Assembly: GCF_937875145.1 (NCBI RefSeq)
Contig: NZ_CALNCS010000260.1
Span: 1 to 10,180 of the forward strand
Reading direction: 5' to 3'
From: Alkalibaculum bacchi
GTDB taxonomy: Bacteria; Bacillota; Clostridia; Eubacteriales; Alkalibacteraceae
Length of the DNA: 10,180 bases
Made by a program: the position numbers and the translations under genes. The notes under the pieces are model-generated. The model was given only the letters and a program-made list of their open reading frames with translations. It was not told the origin of the DNA and did no database searches. Positions 1 through 6,589 of the stretch are shown piece by piece; positions within the stretch are counted from its first letter, which is position 1; each line of letters opens with the position of its first letter.

Positions 1-522
1 ACAAATCCCAATAATGTAAAAGGGAAAATAGTAGATGTCATAGCTGGTAGGGATGTTTTTATTGGCGTCTCTGCACCAAAATCTGTGACAACAGAAATGG
101 TTCAAACAATGAATAGAGACTGTATGATTTTTGCATTAGCTAATCCAGTGCCAGAAATCTTCCCTGAAGATGCAAAAAAAGGCGGTGCAATAGTTATCGG
201 AACAGGCCGCTCAGATTTTCCAAACCAAATCAACAATGTGTTAGCTTTTCCAGGAATTTTTAGAGGAGCATTAGACGTACAAGCATCAGAGATTAATGAA
301 GAGATGAAAATTGCAGCATCAAAAGCAATTGCAGATATCATAAATGAGGATGAATTAAATGAAGATTATATTCTTCCTCATGCCTTTGATTTAAGAGTTG
401 CACCTAATGTAGCAGCCGCTGTTGCAAAAGCTGCTATTGAATCTGGTGTAGCAAAAAAGACAGATATAACTCCAGAGTGGGTTTATGAACATAGTAAAGA
501 AATCTTAGAAAATAACAATTAG
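1..522 (+). CDS. NAD(P)-dependent malic enzyme, C-terminal part (5' end outside window)
   Basis: The frame is open from base 1 and stops at 520-522, so only about the last 173 residues are present. Malic enzyme oxidatively decarboxylates malate to pyruvate in the cytoplasm using NAD or NADP. The visible part is the NAD-binding and C-terminal portion of the short prokaryotic type. Its markers are DVFIGVSAP, the ALANPVPEI strand-turn, GTGRSDFPNQINN and FPGIFRGALDV, then a helical tail. A GTG at 85 lies mid-domain and is not a start. The stop lies inside the ribosome binding site of the next gene, so it is very probably cotranscribed with the GAPDH-like and PGK-like genes. The family assignment is firm; cofactor preference cannot be read from this fragment. 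Confidence 0.93.
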   Translation, partial: TNPNNVKGKIVDVIAGRDVFIGVSAPKSVTTEMVQTMNRDCMIFALANPVPEIFPEDAKKGGAIVIGTGRSDFPNQINNVLAFPGIFRGALDVQASEINEEMKIAASKAIADIINEDELNEDYILPHAFDLRVAPNVAAAVAKAAIESGVAKKTDITPEWVYEHSKEILENNN

Positions 523-526
523 GAGG
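521..526 (+). promoter_or_regulatory. Ribosome binding site AGGAGG deciding the start of the GAPDH-like gene
   Basis: AGGAGG overlaps the malic enzyme stop codon. The ATG at 528 is only one base away, while the ATG at 534 is seven bases away. The second spacing is normal for Shine-Dalgarno pairing, so 534 is preferred. Confidence 0.8.
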
Positions 527-533
527 CATGAAA

Positions 534-1562
534 ATGATTAAAGTTGGAGTTGCAGGTTATGGCGTTATTGGCCAAAGATTAGCAGATGGTGTTGCTTGCC
601 AAAAAGATATGGAATTAGTAGGCGTTGCCGATGTAGCACCTACATTATCTGTACGGGCATTAAAGGAAAAAGGAATGCCTTATGATTTGTACAATTCCCT
701 TCCAGAAAATCAAAAACTATTTGACGAAGCTGGAATACCTATTAGTGGGTCACTAGAAGATTTGATACAAAAGGTTGACATCATGCTGGATTCCTCTCCT
801 GCTGGTATTGGTGCAAAGAATAAAGTTCTTTATGAAAAGTATAATAAAAAGGCTATTTTCCAAGGTGGAGAAAGTAACGATGTTGCAAATGTATTCTTCC
901 ACGGATATGCAAACTACGAAAAGGGTGTGGGACAACAATTTTTAAAACTTACTTCCTGTAATACAACCGGGCTCATTCGTGCAGTAGATTGCTTAGATCG
1001 TAGTGTTGGCGTTGAAAAAGTAGCGATTACTATCATTAGACGTGTTGCTGATCCAGGTGATTATCATAGAGGTCTTACAAATGCATTAAAAGTTGATCAT
1101 GCGCCAACTCATCAAGCAGTAGACCTTATGACAATTATGCCTCATATCGATGCTACTGGAATACTCGTTCAGGCACCAGTAACTCATGGACATATTATTA
1201 CAGTTGTAGCAACACCAAAAAAAGACATTTCAAAAGAGGATTTAGTAGCAATGTTTAGGAAACATCCAAGAATTCGAGTAGTAAAAGAATCGGAAGGATT
1301 TTTAGGAAATGCATCTTTGTTTAGATATGCTAGGGATCTTGGCAATCCAAGAGGTGACATGTATGAAATCGCAGTTTTTGAAGATTCTATCGTAAAATCA
1401 GGTAAAGATATTATGTTTGCTATTAACATTCCACAAGAAGCCGTCGTTATTCCAGAAAACATGGATGCAATTAGAGCAGCAATGGAAATGCAAGCAAATG
1501 GAGCAGAAGGTGTTGCAGAAACAAATAAATATTTGGAGCTTGGAAAATGGATGGAAAAATAA
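534..1562 (+). CDS. Archaeal-type (type II) glyceraldehyde-3-phosphate dehydrogenase-like protein
   Basis: The 342-residue protein belongs to the type II GAPDH family, common in archaea and sporadic in bacteria. That family oxidises glyceraldehyde-3-phosphate to 1,3-bisphosphoglycerate with NAD(P). It opens with a Rossmann motif (GVAGYGVIGQR, residues 5-15). The catalytic cysteine is C142 in SCNTTGL, the basic pair R169-R170 sits in RRVADPGD, and H218/H220 lie where the family's catalytic histidine is expected. The usual SHHGPDV and RGPVNAI motifs instead read THQAVDL (192-198) and RGLTNAL (179-185), so the substrate may differ from glyceraldehyde-3-phosphate. A start at 528 is possible but badly spaced from the ribosome binding site. 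The 3' end overlaps the PGK-like gene by 16 bases if that gene starts at 1547. Family is confident; exact substrate is open. Confidence 0.88.
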   Translation: MIKVGVAGYGVIGQRLADGVACQKDMELVGVADVAPTLSVRALKEKGMPYDLYNSLPENQKLFDEAGIPISGSLEDLIQKVDIMLDSSPAGIGAKNKVLYEKYNKKAIFQGGESNDVANVFFHGYANYEKGVGQQFLKLTSCNTTGLIRAVDCLDRSVGVEKVAITIIRRVADPGDYHRGLTNALKVDHAPTHQAVDLMTIMPHIDATGILVQAPVTHGHIITVVATPKKDISKEDLVAMFRKHPRIRVVKESEGFLGNASLFRYARDLGNPRGDMYEIAVFEDSIVKSGKDIMFAINIPQEAVVIPENMDAIRAAMEMQANGAEGVAETNKYLELGKWMEK

Positions 1563-2806
1563 CAAAAATCAAATCTATGAAAGAATTCAATTACGAAGAT
1601 AAAACAGTAATCTTAAGGGTGGATATTAACTCTCCTATAGATCCGAAAACAAAAGAAATTATGAATGATAATAGAATTAAAAAAAGTATCCCTACTATTG
1701 AGTATTTACTACGTAGTAAGGCAAAAGTAGCCATACTTGCTCATCAAGGGGATACATTAGATTATCATAATCTAATTTCTCTTAAAGAACATACCCAAAA
1801 ATTATCAATGCTATTAGGACCAGAAATTCCATACATTGATGATGTATGTGGGCCTGCGGCACAAGAGGCTATTAAGTCGTTAAAACCTGGAGAAGCAGTA
1901 CTTCTTGGAAACTTAAGGTACTTAACAGAAGAAGTTTCAAGTTTTGAAGAGGTAGTAAAACTTGAGCCGAAGGATATGCTTCAAACTTATTTAGTAAGAA
2001 GCCTAGCTCCTTTAGCAGATTACTATGTAAATGATGCCTTTGCAGCGGCACATAGAAATGCTCCATCTATGGTAGCTTTTCAAGAAATTTTGCCAACAGC
2101 AGGGGGATTGCTTCTAGAAAAAGAAGTAAATGAGATAAGTAAGATTATGGATTCACCTACTCGTCCTAATGTGTTTATATTAGGAGGATTAAAAATATCT
2201 GATGCCTTTGGTATGATGGAGCAAGTATTAAAGAGCGGTTCTGCTGATAAAATCCTTACATGTGGTGTAACAGGAAATATTATGCTTATGGCTAAGGGGT
2301 ACAATCTTGGAGAGCGAAATAGCAAATTTATAAAAGAACGAGGTCTCGAGCAATTTATTGGACCAGCCAAGAAGTACTTGGAACAATATGGAGATAAGAT
2401 ACTGGTTCCTCTGGATATTGCCTATGAAAAAGATGGTAATAGAGAAGAAATAAATATTGAAGACTTACCAGTAAATGAAAGCTACTTAGATATTGGAAGT
2501 AAGACTTTAGAAAGCTATAAAGAAATAATAGCAGATGCTGGAACTTTATTTTATAACGGTCCTGCAGGTGTCTATGAAAACCTGCTTTTCGAAAAGGGTA
2601 CAAGAGAGCTTTGGAAGGCTATTGCAGCCACAAATGGATATAGTGTTATTGGCGGAGGAGATACAGTAAGTGCAGCTGGGCGATTCATTGATTTAGATAA
2701 GATCAATTACGTTTGTACAGCTGGCGGGGCCATGGTGCGCTTTTTATCTGGAGTAAAAATGCCTTTAATAGAAGCTATGACAAAAGCCTTTGAAAAAAAG
2801 AATTAA
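1547..2806 (+). CDS. Archaeal-type phosphoglycerate kinase-like protein
   Basis: The 419-residue protein has the two-domain phosphoglycerate kinase fold, which in glycolysis transfers phosphate between 1,3-bisphosphoglycerate and ADP. Visible family motifs are LRVDINSPID (D26, N28), DNRIK (R43), LAHQ (H66), NLRYLTEE (R124), VNDAFAAAHR (R170), ILGGLKISD (K216), NGPAGV (338-343) and IGGGDT (368-373). Wording such as DINSPID and NDAFAAAHR matches the archaeal branch. One odd point is that the substrate-binding arginine normally found in HxxRP after H66 is missing (HQGDT). Another is that LLENxR reads LLGNLR. The ATG at 1547 has GGAG eight bases upstream and overlaps the previous gene, suggesting coupled translation. 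ATG 1577 would also give a normal N-terminus but lacks a good ribosome binding site. Confidence 0.88.
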   Translation: MDGKITKIKSMKEFNYEDKTVILRVDINSPIDPKTKEIMNDNRIKKSIPTIEYLLRSKAKVAILAHQGDTLDYHNLISLKEHTQKLSMLLGPEIPYIDDVCGPAAQEAIKSLKPGEAVLLGNLRYLTEEVSSFEEVVKLEPKDMLQTYLVRSLAPLADYYVNDAFAAAHRNAPSMVAFQEILPTAGGLLLEKEVNEISKIMDSPTRPNVFILGGLKISDAFGMMEQVLKSGSADKILTCGVTGNIMLMAKGYNLGERNSKFIKERGLEQFIGPAKKYLEQYGDKILVPLDIAYEKDGNREEINIEDLPVNESYLDIGSKTLESYKEIIADAGTLFYNGPAGVYENLLFEKGTRELWKAIAATNGYSVIGGGDTVSAAGRFIDLDKINYVCTAGGAMVRFLSGVKMPLIEAMTKAFEKKN

Positions 2807-2813
2807 ATCCTGA

Positions 2814-2849
2814 AAAAAGGAATGTAATGTTGATTACATTCCTTTTTCT
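2814..2849 (+). terminator. Intrinsic terminator after the PGK-like gene
   Basis: A perfect 15-bp stem (2814-2828 with 2833-2847) has a 4-base GTTG loop and ends in a T run on the + strand. The A run opposite makes it potentially bidirectional. It lies between the PGK-like stop and the next ribosome binding site. Confidence 0.88.
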
Positions 2850-2871
2850 AAAAATACTATAAAATTTATAC

Positions 2872-2877
2872 AGGAGG
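2872..2877 (+). promoter_or_regulatory. Ribosome binding site AGGAGG of the LarA-like gene
   Basis: AGGAGG precedes two consecutive in-frame ATGs at 2881 and 2884. Spacing is 3 and 6 bases respectively, which favours 2884. Confidence 0.75.
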
Positions 2878-2883
2878 TTCATG

Positions 2884-4137
2884 ATGGAATACAAAGTGGG
2901 CTTTGGAAAGACAAATTTACCTATAGAAATTGACGACAAGAACTTGCTAGGAGTGCTTCATGCCAACAAAGTAGATATAGATTTAGTAGGAGAAGCAGAA
3001 GTAAAAAGAGCCCTTGAAAACCCAATAGGTTCAACAAAGATTAGAGATATTGTAAAAAAAGGAGATAAGGTGGCGATTGTAACCAGCGATATTACGCGTC
3101 CTATGCCTAGTAAGCTTGTTTTACCTTTTATTCTTGAGGAACTAGAAAAAGCTGAAATAAAGGATGAAGATATTACAATAGTATTTGCATTAGGTAGCCA
3201 TCGTTTTCACACCAAAGAGGAAAAGAAGTACTTAGTAGGTGAAGAAATATACAGCAGATATCTTTGTATTGACAGTGATACAAAAGATTATATTCACTTT
3301 GGATATACAAAAAATCAAACGCCTATTGATATTTTTAGGCCTGTTGCAGAAGCAGATAAGCGTATTTGTTTGGGAAATATCGAATTTCACTATTTTGCTG
3401 GTTATAGTGGCGGTGCTAAAGCTATTATGCCTGGGGTATCTACAAGAGGTGCTATTCAAGCAAATCACAGCAGGATGGTCGACGAAAAGGCTTACGCTGG
3501 GAACTTAAACACCAATCCAGTAAGGCTGGATATTGAAGAGACGATAGAGCATATGCCAATCGATTTTATTCTTAATGTAGTATTAAATGAAGATAAGGAA
3601 ATCATCAAAGCAGTAGCAGGTCATTATATTGATGCCCATAGAGAAGGATGTAAATTCCTTGATAATTTATACAAAATACCTTTAAAAGAAAAAGCCGATA
3701 TTGTCATTACTTCTATTGGAGGATATCCTAAAGATTTAAATCTATATCAAGCTCAAAAAGCTTTGGACAATGCGAAACACGCAGTTAAAGAAGGTGGTAT
3801 CATCATATTAGTGGCTTCTTGTAAGGAGGGATTAGGGGAAAAAGTATTTGAAGATTGGATTATGGAAGCGAAAAAGCCAGAAGATTTAATAGAGCGGGTA
3901 AAAAGAAAGTTTGAACTAGGTGGACATAAAGCAGCGGCTATCGCTATGGTCTTAGAAAAATCAAAAGTCTTTTTAGTTTCAGAGCTTGAAGAAACCTTTG
4001 TAAGAAATACATTTTTAGATCCATTCCATGATTTGCAAAGTGCCTATAATAAAGCTATTGAATACAAGGGTAAGGAATCAAAAGTAATCCTAATACCTCA
4101 TGGTGGTTCGATTCTGCCTTATCGTTCTGAGAATTAA
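2884..4137 (+). CDS. LarA-family nickel-pincer 2-hydroxyacid racemase/epimerase
   Basis: This 417-residue protein belongs to the LarA family. The founding member interconverts L- and D-lactate using a nickel-pincer nucleotide covalently held by a lysine. Using numbering from 2884, the key residues of Lactobacillus LarA all have counterparts with the right spacing. H106 is in GSHR, H169 is in FHYFAG, K179 (cofactor lysine) is in GGAKAIMPG and H195 (nickel ligand) is in ANHSRM. Y288 and K292 are in YQAQK, and SDITRP binds cofactor phosphate. It therefore looks active. Substrate is not predictable: other family members act on malate, phenyllactate, aldonates and similar acids. No larB, larC or larE cofactor genes are in this window. 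A terminator separates it from the upstream block; the permease gene follows 128 bases later on the same strand. Confidence 0.88.
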   Translation: MEYKVGFGKTNLPIEIDDKNLLGVLHANKVDIDLVGEAEVKRALENPIGSTKIRDIVKKGDKVAIVTSDITRPMPSKLVLPFILEELEKAEIKDEDITIVFALGSHRFHTKEEKKYLVGEEIYSRYLCIDSDTKDYIHFGYTKNQTPIDIFRPVAEADKRICLGNIEFHYFAGYSGGAKAIMPGVSTRGAIQANHSRMVDEKAYAGNLNTNPVRLDIEETIEHMPIDFILNVVLNEDKEIIKAVAGHYIDAHREGCKFLDNLYKIPLKEKADIVITSIGGYPKDLNLYQAQKALDNAKHAVKEGGIIILVASCKEGLGEKVFEDWIMEAKKPEDLIERVKRKFELGGHKAAAIAMVLEKSKVFLVSELEETFVRNTFLDPFHDLQSAYNKAIEYKGKESKVILIPHGGSILPYRSEN

Positions 4138-4252
4138 TGATTCAAATGCGTTTTTATGCTGTTGTTTTACTGTTTAATATATTAGAAATAATAGCCATAT
4201 GAAATACGAACTTGGATAAAAGATTTACGATTAGAGCAATGTTAAACGAAAA

Positions 4253-4259
4253 AGGGGGA
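4253..4259 (+). promoter_or_regulatory. Ribosome binding site AGGGGGA of the permease gene
   Basis: This purine block lies six bases before ATG 4266. The frame extends upstream to a TTG at 4212, but that codon has no ribosome binding site, so 4266 is taken as the start. Confidence 0.75.
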
Positions 4260-4265
4260 ACAATA

Positions 4266-5021
4266 ATGGATATTTTTAACCTTCCAGATTTGGAATTCAC
4301 GCAGTGGATATTGGTTATTGTTGTAGCATTTTTAGTAGGGATTTCTAAAACAGGATTAACTGGATTACTGACAATGGTTATCCCAGTACTGGCTGCGATT
4401 TTTGGTGGTAAAGCGTCTACAGGAATCATCTTGCCTATGCTTATAGTGGGTGATATTTTGGCATTAGTTTATTATAAGAGACATGCAGAAAAAGAAGATA
4501 TATTGAAATTACTACCTTGGACTGGAGCAGGATTAATTTTAGGGCTAACGGTAGGAAGTTACATAGATGACGTTCAATTTAAAGCCCTTATCGCTATATC
4601 CGTTTTGCTTTGTCTAATTATACTCATCTATTTCGAAATAAAGGAAGATGGAGTAAAAGTACCTAAAGGCATATGGTTCCATGCTTTTACAGGTATTTTA
4701 GCTGGATTTACATCCATGATAGGAAATGCTGCTGGACCAATTTTTAGCGTATACTTATTGGCAAAAAGTGTAGATAAAAATAACTACCTAGGAATTACCG
4801 CCTGGTTCTTTTTTATTGTAAATGTGAGCAAATTGCCTTTACAAATATTTATCTGGAAGAATATAGATCTACAGATCATGTTTCTCACAGCAGTGCTCAT
4901 ACCTGCTATCGTTATAGGTGGAGTGATAGGTGCATATATAGTTAAAAAACTAGATGATAAAGTATTTCGATATTTAATTATAGGAATGACGGCTGTGGTT
5001 TCTGTAAAATTATTTTTTTGA
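4266..5021 (+). CDS. TauE/SafE (DUF81) family membrane permease
   Basis: The 251-residue, very hydrophobic protein has about eight predicted membrane segments, roughly at 12-32, 36-46, 50-70, 82-123 (two), 137-160, 178-195, 203-225 and 234-251. The GISKTG motif near residue 25 and the second-half glycine-rich segment GFTSMIGNAAGP (about 147-158) are typical of the TauE/SafE family. Members of this family move small anions such as sulfite, sulfoacetate or other organic acids across the cytoplasmic membrane; many are uncharacterised. Its place after the LarA-like gene suggests transport of a hydroxy acid or a product of that pathway, but this is inference. It is followed by a terminator, so it closes the left block. 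Confidence 0.85.
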   Translation: MDIFNLPDLEFTQWILVIVVAFLVGISKTGLTGLLTMVIPVLAAIFGGKASTGIILPMLIVGDILALVYYKRHAEKEDILKLLPWTGAGLILGLTVGSYIDDVQFKALIAISVLLCLIILIYFEIKEDGVKVPKGIWFHAFTGILAGFTSMIGNAAGPIFSVYLLAKSVDKNNYLGITAWFFFIVNVSKLPLQIFIWKNIDLQIMFLTAVLIPAIVIGGVIGAYIVKKLDDKVFRYLIIGMTAVVSVKLFF

Positions 5022-5050
5022 GCATAGAGTAATAAAAATTCGCAATTTAT

Positions 5051-5090
5051 AAGACAAGAGTGGTTTTGATTGGCAATTACTCTTGTTTTT
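5051..5090 (+). terminator. Intrinsic terminator after the permease gene
   Basis: ACAAGAGT (5054-5061) pairs with ACTCTTGT (5079-5086). The stem is extended by A-T pairs outside a G-T wobble and followed by a T run to 5090. The 17-base loop is longer than usual but the arms are exact. Confidence 0.75.
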
Positions 5091-5140
5091 ATTAAATTAA
5101 TTTTAGTAATAGTATGTAAGAATGATAGTGAGATACATGA

Positions 5141-5148
5141 AAGGGGGG
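5141..5148 (+). promoter_or_regulatory. Ribosome binding site AAGGGGGG for a GTG start
   Basis: This strong purine run ends five bases before GTG 5154. It argues for translation starting there rather than at the in-frame TTG at 5070, which lies inside the preceding terminator. Confidence 0.65.
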
Positions 5149-5153
5149 ATATT

Positions 5154-5429
5154 GTGAAAAATTTACATGAAAAACTGTTAGAGCATACTAGTATGGGTAA
5201 AGAATGTGTTATTTTGACTGCTTTAGATTCATCTGCTGGAATTGTTCTAGATAAAGTACTGCTTACAAAGAACGAATTACATAAAGTTTATTTTTCATAT
5301 GATTTTGAATGCATCCCCCAATTAATAGAAAAAATACGGCAAAAGGGTGAGATGGCTTTAACTTTAGGAAGTTATTTGAGAAGCATTAGTAGGCCCCAAG
5401 GCCCCCTTACTCAATTAGCCAAGCGTTAA
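5154..5429 (+). CDS. Small protein of unknown function, possibly truncated
   Basis: A 91-residue ORF starts at GTG 5154 behind a strong ribosome binding site. I do not firmly recognise it. The N-terminus has a helix then a hydrophobic strand (LLEH..MGKECVILTALDSS). This faintly resembles the opening of XdhC/CoxI molybdoenzyme accessory proteins, but the family's GSxPR motif is absent. The predicted product is soluble and has no signal peptide. The last 15 or so residues (SRPQGPLTQLAKR) are encoded by a GC-richer stretch that includes one arm of a large inverted repeat, and the stop lies in the repeat loop. That pattern fits a gene cut short by an inserted or rearranged segment. It is convergent with the metallophosphoesterase gene. 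Confidence 0.5.
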   Translation: MKNLHEKLLEHTSMGKECVILTALDSSAGIVLDKVLLTKNELHKVYFSYDFECIPQLIEKIRQKGEMALTLGSYLRSISRPQGPLTQLAKR

Positions 5430-5448
5430 CGAAGGCTAATTGAGTAAG
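5406..5448. repeat. 15-bp perfect inverted repeat with a palindromic loop
   Basis: CTTACTCAATTAGCC (5406-5420) is repeated in inverse at 5434-5448. The 13-base loop contains the self-complementary CGTTAACG. No T run follows on either strand, so it is not a normal intrinsic terminator. A short direct repeat of GGCCCC (5392-5397 and 5400-5405) adjoins it. The surrounding stretch of about 90 bases is visibly richer in GC than its neighbours. Confidence 0.8.
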
Positions 5449-5493
5449 CTACGGCTGAGGATTTACCTTGCTTGCCAGAGTGGACAGGAGATT

Positions 5494-6402
5494 TTAAAAC
5501 GAGCCTTCAAATACCTTATAGTAATCCTCTATTTTCTTTGGCCCAGCTAAGAGTTCTCTTCCTATGTACAAGGTGCCATCAAGCCTTGATTTAACGAACC
5601 ATTTTACGAGCATAATTTCACTTTTTAGGATTTCAATAGCAGTTATGCATCTAGGGGGAACACAACTTCCATCGTTTATGTAGGGAAGCTGACCAACTTC
5701 AGGTAGCATTGGTCTGTGAGTATGCCCTGTTATTAACATACATTTATTTTCCTCAACCCATTTGATCAAGGATATCTCAACTCTTTCTTTTTTAGTGTAG
5801 TTTTTTGCTGTACTTGTAGGGTCGTTAAAACCTAAATTATCAATAGGTCTCCATAAATAACGGACTAAAAAGCGAGATAATTTCCATAGAGAACTGCTCA
5901 TAATATCTACTTGATGACCATGAGTTAAGAAGATTTCATGGTTTTTATCACGATGCTTTAAAATTAACCCTTCGTGTAATTCTATATTCTTAAAAAGTTC
6001 AATGGTTTTCTTATCCCTTTCTCTACAATAATAATACATATTTTTAGTTACATAATCTCTCTTGTTTTTTACCATATCGTGATTGCCATATATAAAATAC
6101 AGTCTTCCGTCTTCATAGTATTTAGACATTAACCAGAATACATCGCTATGTATTTTGGTAATATCCTTTAAGCTTCTAAATTTCCATAGCTCGTCTCCAT
6201 CGCCGTTTTCGATATATGTAAACTCGCGTTCATAATAGTAAAGTAAAGCGAAAAAAAATAAATTTCGATTTCTATGAAAATCATCAGCCCAACTACCGTC
6301 CCCTCTATGAATATCACTCATAATGACAAATCTTGAATCATCGTCAAAATCTACTTTTTTTGAGGTATGATAAACTTTTGATACCTCCTTTAATCCATAC
6401 AT
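5494..6402 (-). CDS. Calcineurin-like metallophosphoesterase
   Basis: The 302-residue protein carries all five metallophosphoesterase motifs in order: SDIHRGD (D30, H32), NGDGDE (67-71), GNHD (106-109), THGHQ (H161, H163) and GHTHRP (226-231). This family hydrolyses phosphoester or pyrophosphate bonds with a two-metal site. Layout and length resemble LpxH-like hydrolases, but that lipid A step would not be expected in a Gram-positive cell, so substrate is unknown. There is no signal peptide, and it is probably cytoplasmic. The ATG at 6402 has only a weak GGAT/GGGAT ribosome binding site. A much better AAAGGAGG occurs just inside the reading frame (6384-6391, minus strand) with no start codon at a suitable distance. 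The gene is divergent from the barnase gene and convergent with the small ORF to its left. Confidence 0.88.
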   Translation of the reverse strand: MYGLKEVSKVYHTSKKVDFDDDSRFVIMSDIHRGDGSWADDFHRNRNLFFFALLYYYEREFTYIENGDGDELWKFRSLKDITKIHSDVFWLMSKYYEDGRLYFIYGNHDMVKNKRDYVTKNMYYYCRERDKKTIELFKNIELHEGLILKHRDKNHEIFLTHGHQVDIMSSSLWKLSRFLVRYLWRPIDNLGFNDPTSTAKNYTKKERVEISLIKWVEENKCMLITGHTHRPMLPEVGQLPYINDGSCVPPRCITAIEILKSEIMLVKWFVKSRLDGTLYIGRELLAGPKKIEDYYKVFEGSF

Positions 6403-6529
6403 CTCTATCCCATCCTATCCTGTTGATTTATATAAAATATATTCAATAAAATTTAGTTCAGAACAGGGGGCGAAAAGAAGGTAGCTACTAAACATATAGA
6501 AAAAAGTATTTAACCTTACAAACAAATAA

Positions 6530-6557
6530 TTCATTCATGATATAAATGAGTTATAAT
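6530..6557 (+). promoter_or_regulatory. Predicted promoter of the barnase-barstar unit
   Basis: A consensus -10 TATAAT (6552-6557) lies 16 bases after a weak -35 TTCATT (6530-6535). A short inverted repeat, TCATT...AATGA, overlaps the spacer. Position and the divergent gene arrangement support a promoter; the -35 is poor. Confidence 0.55.
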
Positions 6558-6576
6558 AGTTTAATTAAGATCTATT

Positions 6577-6581
6577 GGAGG
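6577..6581 (+). promoter_or_regulatory. Ribosome binding site GGAGG of the barnase-like gene
   Basis: GGAGG lies eight bases before ATG 6590. A TTG at 6575 is in frame but overlaps this site, so 6590 is the likely start and gives a normal signal peptide. Confidence 0.8.
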
Positions 6582-6589
6582 TAAATACA

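Noticed and set aside
85..522. GTG at 85 as the start of a separate 145-residue protein
   Set aside because: The same frame is open back to base 1 and encodes continuous malic enzyme sequence before the GTG.
4150..4200. Promoter before the permease gene
   Set aside because: TTGTTT and TAATAT-like hexamers occur, but no pair has acceptable spacing in this AT-rich stretch.
4212..4265. TTG 4212 as start of the permease
   Set aside because: It has no ribosome binding site and gives an 18-residue charged extension, whereas ATG 4266 has a strong site.
5070..5153. TTG 5070 as start of the small ORF, giving a hydrophobic N-terminus
   Set aside because: The codon lies inside the previous terminator hairpin and lacks a ribosome binding site. 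GTG 5154 has a strong one.
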